DNA of 8,614 nt, from positions 1-8,614 of the forward strand of contig DCHM01000039.1 in assembly GCA_002314835.1 (NCBI GenBank), written 5' to 3'. Of this stretch, positions 1 through 7,070 are shown piece after piece. Source of the DNA: Clostridiales bacterium UBA1752. Its GTDB lineage: Bacteria > Bacillota > Clostridia > Oscillospirales > CAG-382. Numbering within the stretch: the stretch's first letter is position 1; each line of letters opens with the position of its first letter. The notes under the pieces are model-generated. The model made no database searches and was not told where the DNA came from. It saw only the letters and a list, made by a program, of their open reading frames with translations. The position numbers were made by a program, and so were the translations under genes.

Positions 1-15
1 AGCAACAATTCGTTC

Positions 16-702
16 TTATTCCATTTGCTTTTTCATCGACACGGTGGCGTCGGTTGCGCCGAGGCCGTTCTTTCTGAGCAGGATAGCCGCCCAAAGCATC
101 GAGCCCTGGCCTATCGTATTGACGATTTCTTTGATAAAGTCGTTCATGGCGTCCTGCGTGGAGAGATAGCCCATACCGAGTGAAAAGATAAACGAAATGA
201 CGAGCAGGACGATAATGCCCGGCTTTTTCATCTTGGATGCCGCGAGAGCGAGCACTGCGACGTAAAAGAGCAGTCCGAGGCACATCAGGCACACAAAAAG
301 CATGGTGCCGCTGAACACGGGCACGCCTTCGTAGCTGCCGGCGTAGGACAGGAGCATGACGGTGGGCAGTGCGCTGCAGAAATAGCGTTTTCTATACCGC
401 CCTGTGCCGAGTGAAACGTGCGCCATCGACAGTCCGATGACGATAAAGCCGATAGCCTGCATGGGAAAGAGGCATTTTTCGAGGCTGTCAAAGTTGCACA
501 CTCTCAGAGTGAGCAATATCTTGTATATTGCCTTAAAAAAACCCGCAAAAGATACCATCATCAAGCCCGTGGCGTAGCATGCAAAGCAGCCCTTGGACAT
601 CTTGTTAAAATAGCATTTCATCAAGATAAGCGACGCCGCAAAAAACATTCCGACCGGTACCATATCGAAAAAGCCCATTAAAACGTCTGATAATACAAGC
701 AT
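16..702 (-). CDS. Seven-helix integral membrane protein of unknown function
   Basis: A 228-residue protein that is mostly hydrophobic. I do not recognise the family. Likely membrane segments are at about residues 8-28, 39-62, 80-98, 108-122, 129-152, 161-180 and 194-209. The loops after helices 1, 3 and 5 and the C-terminal tail are rich in Lys/Arg (for example GRYRKRY near 101-107 and SKMKKP near 156-161), while the alternate loops hold Asp/Glu. By the positive-inside rule this predicts the N terminus outside and the C terminus in the cytoplasm. There is no lipobox, no cleavable signal peptide and no soluble domain. The start is supported by GGAG eight bases before the ATG. The gene begins 28 bp after the GHL10 lipoprotein gene with no visible promoter or terminator between, so the two are probably co-transcribed. 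It could be a sensor, a transporter component or a lipid-modifying enzyme; no catalytic motif allows a choice. Confidence 0.8.
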   Translation of the reverse strand: MLVLSDVLMGFFDMVPVGMFFAASLILMKCYFNKMSKGCFACYATGLMMVSFAGFFKAIYKILLTLRVCNFDSLEKCLFPMQAIGFIVIGLSMAHVSLGTGRYRKRYFCSALPTVMLLSYAGSYEGVPVFSGTMLFVCLMCLGLLFYVAVLALAASKMKKPGIIVLLVISFIFSLGMGYLSTQDAMNDFIKEIVNTIGQGSMLWAAILLRKNGLGATDATVSMKKQME

Positions 703-730
703 ATCAAATACTCCGTAGATTAAAAAACAA

Positions 731-3412
731 TTAAAGTTGAGGTTGCAGTATGGCTTGGAGCGCGGTGAGGTCTTTAATCAGAGCGTCTCTGCCGTCGCAG
801 GAGGACAGCTTACGCACCTCTGTCAGCAGGCCTTCTAACTCTGCAATCGCGTCGGCGAGGTAATCCTGCCTCTCTTTTGCCGATTTGCCCTTGCCGTCTC
901 CAAACTCGGCGCCGTCTGCTATCAGCTCGTCCATCAGCTTGCCGATGCCGTCGGTAACGACAAGTCCGCCGTACTGACTGTAAACGCCGTTTGCCTTGCG
1001 CTTTACCCACTCAATATAAGTGCTGACGGTAGCACCGTATTTGTAGGTCTGGACCGCGCCGTTATACAGCAGATGCTTTATAACGCCCGAATATCCCGAG
1101 CCGTTGATATAGTACGTTGAAAAGACGCCCACGCCGCCCGTCTTGTCGTATGCGGTATCTATCTGCTGTGCCAAAACCGAATTTGCGGTGCTCGTAAAGG
1201 CGGAAATGCCCGGAATGTATAGGCATTTGCCCTTGGTGAGCGTGACAAACTTTTGGATATTGTCGCTGACGTAGCTGTAATCGTCGCCGTAAGACATAGA
1301 TACGAGGCAATCAATAATGCCGGCCTTAACCCACGCTTCGCAGTCCTGGAAGATGTCGTTTTTAATATCGGGGATGCCCGGATATACCGCGGCGCTGATA
1401 ACGGCGTCGGGGTTTGCGGCTTTGCTCTCGTTGTAAATCCTGCTGACAAAGGCGGTTATCAAATCCTGGCGGTATTTTATCCACGACTGATACAATATAG
1501 AACCTGCGGCGAGAGTCTGAGGGTTTGCCTTGGTGTTTTGCTGTGCCTGCCAAGCGGAAACGATGCTGTCGTTGTAGCCAAAATCGTTGGCGCCGTTTTT
1601 TTCGGGGAATCTGATGTAATCGAGCTGTATGCCGTCAACGCCGTAATCAGTGATTATCTGATTATACAATTCGGACAGCAGGTCGGCGTATTCCTCGTTA
1701 GACGGGTCTATGAAAATAAAGTTGCAGTCAGTAACCGAATAGTAATAGTTTTCTCTGCCGGACTTATCCTTTAGCCAGCTATCTCTGAAATGGTTGGCGA
1801 GGTTAAGGTCGGTTTGCTCCTGCGGCTCGACCGTGCCGATAAAGAAGTTTTGTACCCAAGCGTGCAGCTCTACGCCGTACTCATGCGCGATGGTGACGTA
1901 GCCCCTCAGCAGGTCGTAGTTGCCGTTTTTGTCGGTGTGGTGACTGATGAGCTCGTTGTCGGCAAAGCCGATAAAGCGGCCGTCGTACCACGTTTCGAGA
2001 TAAATGATATTAAATCCGAGGGCAACGATTTGCTGTATTTCCGCTTCTACTTCCTCGTCGGATTTTGCGCTCGACCTGTGCCAAACGGCATTGTTTGAGA
2101 CGGGCGCCTGCTCATAGAGCATATATTCCACCTGCTTGACGTTTTCGTTGACGAGGGCTATCTCGCTGAGCGCGGTGTCGTAGTCGCGGTCGTCAAAGCA
2201 CTCGGTCGCATAGGCGTATTTTACCTCGATTTCCTCGAGAGCAGCCGCTATCGCAGCGTAATCGAGGTCGAGGAGGCTGTCCTTGGCTGTTTGTATCTTG
2301 CCGATAAGGGTGTCGATAAGGTTTTCCGCTTCGGTCAAAAAGTCGTAAGGTGTATAAATCCACGAAACCTTTTGCTCGTTGATATTGATAATGACGCCTG
2401 CGCCGTACTCGTATCTGTCTCTCAGCTTGTCTGCGTTGACACCGTGTCCCGACAAAACGTATCCGCCTGTAGGCACGGTGGCGTTGCCGGCAGGCGAAGC
2501 GTCTATCATGACGCCGTTTTGGACGATTATTTCATATCCGTACTGATTTGTGCCGGTCTTGCCACTCGTGTAGAGCACGAGCGCATCCTCCTTGCGGACG
2601 CCGCCGATAGAGGTAAGATATTGGTCCTCGACGTAGTATGCCGGCTTCATGAGAGGCGAAGCCTCGTCGCCGACGCGTATTTTGCTGAGGGCTTGCTTAT
2701 AGCATTTTGCATCCATGTGCAGGCTGAGAACGTACCCGTTTTGCGGTATGGTGGAATTGCCCGAGCGGTTGATGTTGATAACCTTGCCGTCCTGCACTTC
2801 GATATCCACGCCGTAGGGGTTGGTGCCGGTTTTTTCGCCGTATTCCCTATCGTAATAGGTCGTTACGCCTTCGGGTGTGCGGATGGCGTTGCTGAAGCTG
2901 ACGGGATAATTGTAGCCGGCTATGCAGATATACTCTCCGCTGATGCCTTTGGTGTCGTACTTTGTCACTACGCTGTCGCCGACCTTGATATCGCCGGTCT
3001 CGACGTTGTAAAAGGTCAAAACGATACCGCCTGCATTGGGTATCATCGCCGTGTCGTCCTCGGCTATATAGACTATCATATTATTGAGGATAACGACGTC
3101 GGTGCCGACGGTGCGCTCACCGCTATAATCCGCGTCGTACATATACACGCCGTCGGACGTGATTTCTCTGTTGTAGTGGCTGTAATAAAAATCTATACTT
3201 TCGCCGCCAATTTTGATAGTGGTCAAGAGCTGCTTGTCTATGTCGATAGACTCTTCGGGCTCGGACTGCTCCTCGCTCTCGTCGTCATAGTCGGATTTGC
3301 TCGTTTCACCGCTGACGGCAACAGACGTATCTTTGGATACGTCCGACGTTATATCGGCGCACGATGCCAAAAGCAGCGTAGCCAAAATCAAACACGCGAT
3401 TAGTTTTTTCAT
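731..3412 (-). CDS. Lipoprotein with GHL10/DUF187 glycosyl-hydrolase-like domain
   Basis: An 893-residue lipoprotein. The signal peptide ends in the lipobox LASC with Cys18, followed by an acidic Ser/Asp/Glu linker to about residue 60. Three related beta-rich repeats follow (about 82-150, 177-252, 270-345). Repeats 2 and 3 share TGTNxYG, then I-x-VQ-x-G, a short N-A/S-T-x-P segment and GYVLS; repeat 1 is more degenerate. A charged helical stretch (about 355-435) leads to a TIM-barrel-like domain (about 442-785) of the GHL10 family (COG1649, relatives of E. coli DigH/YddW and B. subtilis YngK). Its hallmark is DGIQLDYIRFP near 593-603, with ELHAWVQNF (about 515-523), IFIDPS (about 566-571) and SAAVYPG. 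The C-terminal 100 residues are helical. DigH cleaves peptidoglycan glycan strands, so a cell-wall or other glycan substrate outside the membrane is likely, but the substrate is not readable here. AAGGTGG lies seven bases before the ATG. The gene has its own promoter and probably carries the downstream membrane protein gene in its transcript. Confidence 0.9.
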   Translation of the reverse strand: MKKLIACLILATLLLASCADITSDVSKDTSVAVSGETSKSDYDDESEEQSEPEESIDIDKQLLTTIKIGGESIDFYYSHYNREITSDGVYMYDADYSGERTVGTDVVILNNMIVYIAEDDTAMIPNAGGIVLTFYNVETGDIKVGDSVVTKYDTKGISGEYICIAGYNYPVSFSNAIRTPEGVTTYYDREYGEKTGTNPYGVDIEVQDGKVININRSGNSTIPQNGYVLSLHMDAKCYKQALSKIRVGDEASPLMKPAYYVEDQYLTSIGGVRKEDALVLYTSGKTGTNQYGYEIIVQNGVMIDASPAGNATVPTGGYVLSGHGVNADKLRDRYEYGAGVIININEQKVSWIYTPYDFLTEAENLIDTLIGKIQTAKDSLLDLDYAAIAAALEEIEVKYAYATECFDDRDYDTALSEIALVNENVKQVEYMLYEQAPVSNNAVWHRSSAKSDEEVEAEIQQIVALGFNIIYLETWYDGRFIGFADNELISHHTDKNGNYDLLRGYVTIAHEYGVELHAWVQNFFIGTVEPQEQTDLNLANHFRDSWLKDKSGRENYYYSVTDCNFIFIDPSNEEYADLLSELYNQIITDYGVDGIQLDYIRFPEKNGANDFGYNDSIVSAWQAQQNTKANPQTLAAGSILYQSWIKYRQDLITAFVSRIYNESKAANPDAVISAAVYPGIPDIKNDIFQDCEAWVKAGIIDCLVSMSYGDDYSYVSDNIQKFVTLTKGKCLYIPGISAFTSTANSVLAQQIDTAYDKTGGVGVFSTYYINGSGYSGVIKHLLYNGAVQTYKYGATVSTYIEWVKRKANGVYSQYGGLVVTDGIGKLMDELIADGAEFGDGKGKSAKERQDYLADAIAELEGLLTEVRKLSSCDGRDALIKDLTALQAILQPQL

Positions 3413-3441
3413 CTTTTTACCACCTTGTATATACTTTATTT

Positions 3442-3470
3442 ATAATATATCAAATCGCCTCAAAAGTCAA
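3442..3470 (-). promoter_or_regulatory. Sigma-A-type promoter for the GHL10 lipoprotein gene
   Basis: Read on the minus strand, a -35 element TTGACT (3470-3465) and a -10 element TATTAT (3447-3442) are separated by 17 bp. Each matches consensus at five of six positions. The start site would be near 3435, giving a leader of about 23 bases that holds the ribosome binding site AAGGTGG (3426-3420). An 8-bp palindrome GTATATAC (3434-3427) covers the predicted start region; whether it binds anything is unknown. The surrounding DNA is AT-rich compared with the coding regions. Confidence 0.75.
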
Positions 3471-3501
3471 CACAAAAGAGAACCCATCGCTGAGTTCTCT
3501 T
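3467..3501 (-). terminator. Intrinsic terminator-like hairpin after the beta-helix gene
   Basis: On the minus strand AAGAGAAC (3501-3494) pairs perfectly with GTTCTCTT (3483-3476) around a 10-base loop. The stem begins seven bases after the TGA stop of the upstream lipoprotein gene. An outer ACACA/TGTGT pairing could extend it across a small internal loop. The T-run after the stem is short and interrupted (TTTTGTGTTGACTTTT), so termination may be incomplete. Together with the promoter directly downstream, it marks a transcription-unit boundary. Confidence 0.65.
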
Positions 3502-3507
3502 GCTGTG

Positions 3508-4581
3508 TCAGTCGGTAAACTGTAAATATCCGCCGGTGTATTCCTCGCAGCCGTTGTCAGTCGTGGTATCGTAAACAAACTTTACCTTCAGTCCGACGTC
3601 GGACTTTATAACCGAGGTAAGGATATCCTTGTTGCCGACGCCCGAAGTTGTCGAGAACTGTCCTCTGCCTCTGGAGAAGGTAATGCCGATATCCGAGCCA
3701 CTCGTAATAAAATGTGTATTGACGAGATACGACATCCTGACGACGGTGGACGGCAGGTTATAGATATAGAGGTTATCGTTTACGTCCGAGCTGCCTTTGT
3801 TGTCCTTGATGATTACGTCGCCGAGTAGCTCAACCATAGGAGCTGCAAGCTTTGCCTCGGTAAGGTAGCTCGTGCCGACGTAAACGCCGCCGCCTATGCC
3901 TCCGCTTTTATTGCCCGTGATATTGCAAAAAGAGAGATGCAGAGTGCCTTCCGGTACAAAATAATATATGCCGCCGCCCGTGAGCGTGCTGCTGCAGCCC
4001 GTGACTGTTACGTTTTCAAAATAAAAGTCGGTCGAATTGCCGTAAATATACACGGCGCCGCCTTCGTTTGCTTTGCCGCCCGTGAGCGTGCCGTTCATAA
4101 TATAAATGCCGCCGTATGTGTTTGTGTCTGCGGCGTCGTAGTCGCCCATATAGCGGAAGCACCTGCCGCGGCGGTCCTCATCAAGCCCCGGGTTTACGGT
4201 GTGACCGTTTAGGTCGATATACAGCGAGTTTGACTTGCCGTATCGCACCGAAATCGTCAGAGCGTCGAGCTCAAAGCCCTTGTGGTCTCTCGACTTGCCG
4301 TAATTGCCGTTGACGCCGGTCCAGTCCTGATAAAACTGTATGTAAACCGACGTGTCGGTGCGTGTGTTGGCAATTTCCCACGCCTCGGTGATATCCTCGT
4401 AATAGGTGACCTGATTGTCTATCTCAATAGCCGCGCCGACGGTGGGTTCGGACTCATCGGGAAGGATAGAGCCTCTCACATCCGGAATCCTGGGTATGAC
4501 AAGTGCCGAATTTTCGCAGGCGCAGAGCGATGCGGTGACTACCGCAACGAGCGCGATAAAGAGGATGATAATCTTTTTCAT
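3508..4581 (-). CDS. Beta-helix surface lipoprotein, paralogue A
   Basis: A 357-residue lipoprotein. The N-terminal signal peptide is followed by the lipobox LCAC with Cys22. The mature N-terminal region (about 48-95) has YYEDITEAWEIAN and FYQDWTGVNGNYGKS, shared with the neighbouring paralogues. The segment YIDLNGHTVN near 121-130 is the usual lead-in to a right-handed parallel beta-helix. Gly-rich rungs follow (about 155-260), with NGTLTGG, EGGAVYI, TGGGIYY and GGIGGGVYV, resembling Pmp-type repeats. The C-terminal region (about 265-357) contains IGITFSRGRGQF and ends after CEEYTGGYLQF, also recognisable in the paralogues. Beta-helix proteins of this style bind or degrade polysaccharide or act as adhesins; no catalytic residues can be assigned, so the role is open. 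GAAGGA lies six bases before the ATG. The gene starts 17 bp after the methyltransferase-STAS gene, so the two are very likely co-transcribed. A hairpin follows the stop codon. Confidence 0.85.
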   Translation of the reverse strand: MKKIIILFIALVAVVTASLCACENSALVIPRIPDVRGSILPDESEPTVGAAIEIDNQVTYYEDITEAWEIANTRTDTSVYIQFYQDWTGVNGNYGKSRDHKGFELDALTISVRYGKSNSLYIDLNGHTVNPGLDEDRRGRCFRYMGDYDAADTNTYGGIYIMNGTLTGGKANEGGAVYIYGNSTDFYFENVTVTGCSSTLTGGGIYYFVPEGTLHLSFCNITGNKSGGIGGGVYVGTSYLTEAKLAAPMVELLGDVIIKDNKGSSDVNDNLYIYNLPSTVVRMSYLVNTHFITSGSDIGITFSRGRGQFSTTSGVGNKDILTSVIKSDVGLKVKFVYDTTTDNGCEEYTGGYLQFTD

Positions 4582-4598
4582 AGATATTCCTTCTCCCT

Positions 4599-5813
4599 TT
4601 ATTTAATGATAATCATGCTGTCAAAGCCCGTCATGTCAAAGACCTGCTTTACCTCGTCGTTTGCGCCGTAAACCGTAAGGTCGCCGACAATGGACTTTTT
4701 TATATTCAAAAGCACTCTGAGACCTGCGGAGGAAATGTAATCGAGCGACGTAAAGTCAAAGCAAACCGTGTCAAACGCCCTGTCCTCGGTCACTCTGTTG
4801 TACTCGTCAACAACAGACGGCGCGGTTATCGAGTCCATACGACCGCTGACCTTAAAGCAAAGGTTAGCACCGTCCGCCTTGCTCGTGACAGCAAACTTTG
4901 TGTCTGTTGCCGCGGAAGCAGATACGTCTTTTGTTTTGTCGTACTTTGCTATGAGCATAACGCCCGTGGATAATATGCCTTTTAACGCTTTGAGCTTTGC
5001 ACCGTCGGTGATTAATCCGTAGGAACGGACGTCACAATCAGTGGGATAAAGCTCCGCAAGCTCGTATTCAAACGGCAATGGGCTGAGTATCTTGGGGCAG
5101 ACGTCGTTTAGCTCGGTCATTCTGCCGTTGGATTCACGGTCGCCCTTTTGTGTAAACTGCTCCTGCGTCTTGGCGACGGCGGCGAGCGCCTCGGCACCCA
5201 AAATCGTCATGCACATTTTGAGCGCGATGTCATTGTCGTTAAAGTCGGGACAGACGTAAACGCCGCCCTTTTGCTTTAATATTTCGGCGATGTTTAAAAA
5301 CAGCGTCTTTTTTTCCGCATCGTTGAGGTAAGGCATCAGCCCCTCGGTAATGACCGTCACGGGGCCGTCCATCGTTTCGACTGCTCTGAGGCAGGACTGC
5401 AGGTCGGTAACGTCCACGACGTAGTAGTTTATCCTGTCGGCGTCTTTGCCTGCCAGCTCCTTGACTATCGGCTCGATAACCGGCACGACCATCTGCAGGT
5501 CGCCGCCGTGATAGATGTAGCCCTCGCTGACCATCTCGATGCCTCGGGGCGAAAATCCGCAGGCGAGGTCGAGGATGTTTTTATTGCCGAACTGTCTGAC
5601 GAGGCGATTGACCGCCTCGTAGCGCACCTCCTGCCCTATCATATTGGGCAGAATCATAATCTGCATGAGCGGATTGCTCTTGTATGCGAGCTCCTTGTCA
5701 AAGCCCGTGCGAGCTATCAGCTTTTTTGCATATTCGTTGCCCGATTCCGCGAGGAAAAAGGACGTCATTTTGGCGGTGTTGAATACCGGATTAGTTACTT
5801 CGTATGCGTTCAT
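4599..5813 (-). CDS. LCM-type SAM methyltransferase fused to a STAS domain
   Basis: A 404-residue, apparently cytoplasmic protein with no signal peptide or membrane helix. Residues about 1-290 resemble SAM-dependent methyltransferases of the leucine carboxyl methyltransferase (LCM, Ppm1-like) group. The glycine-rich motif I ILDLACGFSPRG is at about 80-91, an acidic strand YVVDVTDLQ at about 131-139, and the family-typical ITEGLMPYL at about 155-163. Residues about 305-404 form a STAS domain like SpoIIAA/RsbV: KVSGRMDSITAP, then FDFTSLDYISSAGLRVLL (352-369). By alignment with SpoIIAA Ser58, Ser362 is the candidate phosphoacceptor. In that family, phosphorylation by an anti-sigma kinase switches binding partners; here a control of methyltransferase activity or docking is inference. 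The methyl acceptor is unknown; family members methylate carboxyl or hydroxyl groups on proteins and small molecules. AAAGGA lies about seven bases before the ATG. The gene sits between beta-helix lipoprotein genes, after a hairpin and without a clear promoter of its own. Confidence 0.88.
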   Translation of the reverse strand: MNAYEVTNPVFNTAKMTSFFLAESGNEYAKKLIARTGFDKELAYKSNPLMQIMILPNMIGQEVRYEAVNRLVRQFGNKNILDLACGFSPRGIEMVSEGYIYHGGDLQMVVPVIEPIVKELAGKDADRINYYVVDVTDLQSCLRAVETMDGPVTVITEGLMPYLNDAEKKTLFLNIAEILKQKGGVYVCPDFNDNDIALKMCMTILGAEALAAVAKTQEQFTQKGDRESNGRMTELNDVCPKILSPLPFEYELAELYPTDCDVRSYGLITDGAKLKALKGILSTGVMLIAKYDKTKDVSASAATDTKFAVTSKADGANLCFKVSGRMDSITAPSVVDEYNRVTEDRAFDTVCFDFTSLDYISSAGLRVLLNIKKSIVGDLTVYGANDEVKQVFDMTGFDSMIIIK

Positions 5814-5834
5814 AAGTTATCCTTTGTTAAGAGC

Positions 5835-5866
5835 AAAGCCGAATGCTTATTTTGCATTCGGCGTTT
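5835..5866 (-). terminator. Strong hairpin before the methyltransferase-STAS gene
   Basis: On the minus strand GCCGAATGC (5862-5854) pairs perfectly with GCATTCGGC (5846-5838) around a seven-base AT-rich loop. Flanking AAA/TTT can add pairs past a single bulge. Only TTT directly follows the stem, then GCTCTTAAC, so the T-run is weak. Only about 20 bases separate the hairpin from the next start codon, and they hold the ribosome binding site but no room for a promoter. It may therefore be a leaky terminator or attenuator, or an mRNA processing or stability element, rather than an absolute stop. Confidence 0.6.
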
Positions 5867-5929
5867 GTATTTAGTCACGTTGCGTCAGCAACAAGTCGTC
5901 CGTTATATGAGTTTTAAGCTCGGTTCCCT
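5867..5929 (-). other. Non-coding stretch upstream of the hairpin, no clear promoter
   Basis: These 63 bases follow the TGA stop of the beta-helix gene and hold no open reading frame that I can support. A small perfect inverted repeat GTTGC-TGAC-GCAAC lies at 5892-5879 on the minus strand. No convincing -35/-10 pair is present; the best (TTGCTG with TACAAA, 16-bp spacing) matches consensus poorly. Confidence 0.4.
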
Positions 5930-7054
5930 TCAGTAAACGACAAAATAGTCGTTTATTTCATTAACCATATACCAGCCGTAGTTGCCTTCCGACTCGGTGT
6001 CGCGCTCGCTATTGACAATAGAGTTTTTTTCGTCGGCTTTAAATATGCCGAGTATCTTAGCAGAATCAGCAAGGTCAACTCTTTCGGTAAAATAGCCGTG
6101 GCCGCCGCAGAAGTTGACGCCTATGACGGAGGTGCCGAGCAGACCCTCAAAGCTCTCAAAGCGAGAACCCGTTTTATAGTCGAGGAGATACGGCTGACAA
6201 ATTGTGAGGTTGTCGCCGCGAGTGCCGTATTTATTGGTAAGGGTGTTGCCGTTGATTACGACGTTGCCCGATACGCTAATCAGTGTGTCGCTGTAAACGT
6301 ACACACCGGCGCCGCGTCCGTTGGTAAAGTTGCCGCTTATACTGCAGTCCTGTATTACGAGGCTCGATTTCTGTGCGATTATGCGGATGCCTCCGCCGCC
6401 CAAGGAAACGTCGTCCGAGTCCGCAACGGTGCATTTATTGTCCTTGACCGTGCAACCGATGAGTGACAAGGTATAATCGCTGCCTGCGGCGTCAATGCCT
6501 GCGCCGCCGACGGTGGCGCTATTTTGCTCGACTATCAGGTTTTTGAGCGTGATGTTGCACTTTGTCGAATCGATGGCGATGCCTGCGCCCTGCTCTGCAG
6601 AGCCTCCCTTAATCGTACCGTTTTGCACGGTGACGCTGCCCTTATAGCCTTCGCCTGACTGAGAGATAGTCAGAGCGGACGAAAAGCCTCCTGCGTTAAT
6701 CGTGTGGCAGTTGAGGTCGAGGACGAGCGCCGTAGCGCCGAGAGACTCCTCTGAGCAAGCACCTCTCTGCTTAAGCTGCATAATGCCGTCTTCATACGTC
6801 CAGTCCTGATAGAGCTTTAGTGTGACGGGCTTATCGATAGTTATGTTTGCGAGGGTCACAGCCACGCCGATTTCGGCAAAATAACGTGTTTGACCGTCAA
6901 ACGTAACGGTGGCGCCTGACGAATATTTTGTATCCTGCTCGGGGAATACTGTGCCGACTACGTGATTGCCGTCGTAGGTCGGAAACAAGCAGCTGCACAG
7001 CAGCATAGACGTAGCCGCGAGCAGTGATATCAGGGCAATAATCTGTTTTTTCAT
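5930..7054 (-). CDS. Beta-helix surface lipoprotein, paralogue B
   Basis: A 374-residue lipoprotein. The signal peptide ends in the lipobox LCSC with Cys22, and its DNA is nearly identical to that of paralogue C next door. The mature N terminus has the shared block GATVTFDGQTRYF (about 47-59) and KLYQDWT (about 80-86). LDLNCHTINAGG (about 112-123) precedes the beta-helix, with rung motifs such as NGTIKGGSAEQGAGIAI, VGGAGIDAAG, LGGGGIRII and GRGAGVYV (about 145-253). The C-terminal part includes SVIGVNFCGGHGYF (about 309-322), GIFKADEKNS (about 336-345) and the end NDYFVVY; IGVxF and F-x-A-D recur in the paralogues. The export signal and lipobox predict anchoring to the outer face of the membrane. 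No enzyme motif is seen; polymer binding or adhesion is the likely type of role. AAAAAGG lies eight bases before the ATG. It begins 16 bp after paralogue C and is followed by a 116-bp gap with a strong hairpin. Confidence 0.85.
   Translation of the reverse strand: MKKQIIALISLLAATSMLLCSCLFPTYDGNHVVGTVFPEQDTKYSSGATVTFDGQTRYFAEIGVAVTLANITIDKPVTLKLYQDWTYEDGIMQLKQRGACSEESLGATALVLDLNCHTINAGGFSSALTISQSGEGYKGSVTVQNGTIKGGSAEQGAGIAIDSTKCNITLKNLIVEQNSATVGGAGIDAAGSDYTLSLIGCTVKDNKCTVADSDDVSLGGGGIRIIAQKSSLVIQDCSISGNFTNGRGAGVYVYSDTLISVSGNVVINGNTLTNKYGTRGDNLTICQPYLLDYKTGSRFESFEGLLGTSVIGVNFCGGHGYFTERVDLADSAKILGIFKADEKNSIVNSERDTESEGNYGWYMVNEINDYFVVY
6989..7043. repeat. 55-bp direct repeat, copy 1, in the paralogue B signal peptide
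   Basis: It matches 8172-8226 in the same orientation at 52 of 55 bases. The only differences are three adjacent bases (7027-7029). It encodes about residues 5-22, that is the hydrophobic signal-peptide core through the lipobox cysteine codon. Similarity at the DNA level is lost immediately after that codon. The 38 bp from 6989 to 7026 are fully identical to the other copy. Confidence 0.9.
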
Positions 7055-7070
7055 AATACTAACCTTTTTG

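Noticed and set aside
16..702. Membrane protein as a YhhN/TMEM86-type lysoplasmalogenase or a rhodopsin
   Set aside because: Helix number and general hydrophobicity allow a superficial comparison, but I could not find the conserved acidic motifs of the former or a retinal-binding Lys in the last helix for the latter.
2291..3403. A 370-codon open frame on the plus strand, opposite the GHL10 gene
   Set aside because: It lies wholly antisense to a gene with clear lipoprotein and GHL10 signatures. Its translation shows no recognisable domain, and it exists because the minus-strand gene rarely uses codons whose complement is a stop.
5863..5891. Promoter for the methyltransferase-STAS gene (TTGCTG, 16 bp, TACAAA)
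   Set aside because: The -35 matches only three of six consensus positions and the -10 four of six. A transcript from it would run into the strong hairpin at once.
5879..5892. Small inverted repeat GTTGC-TGAC-GCAAC as an operator or second terminator
   Set aside because: Only five base pairs with no T-run, and no partner site elsewhere; it is easily explained by chance.
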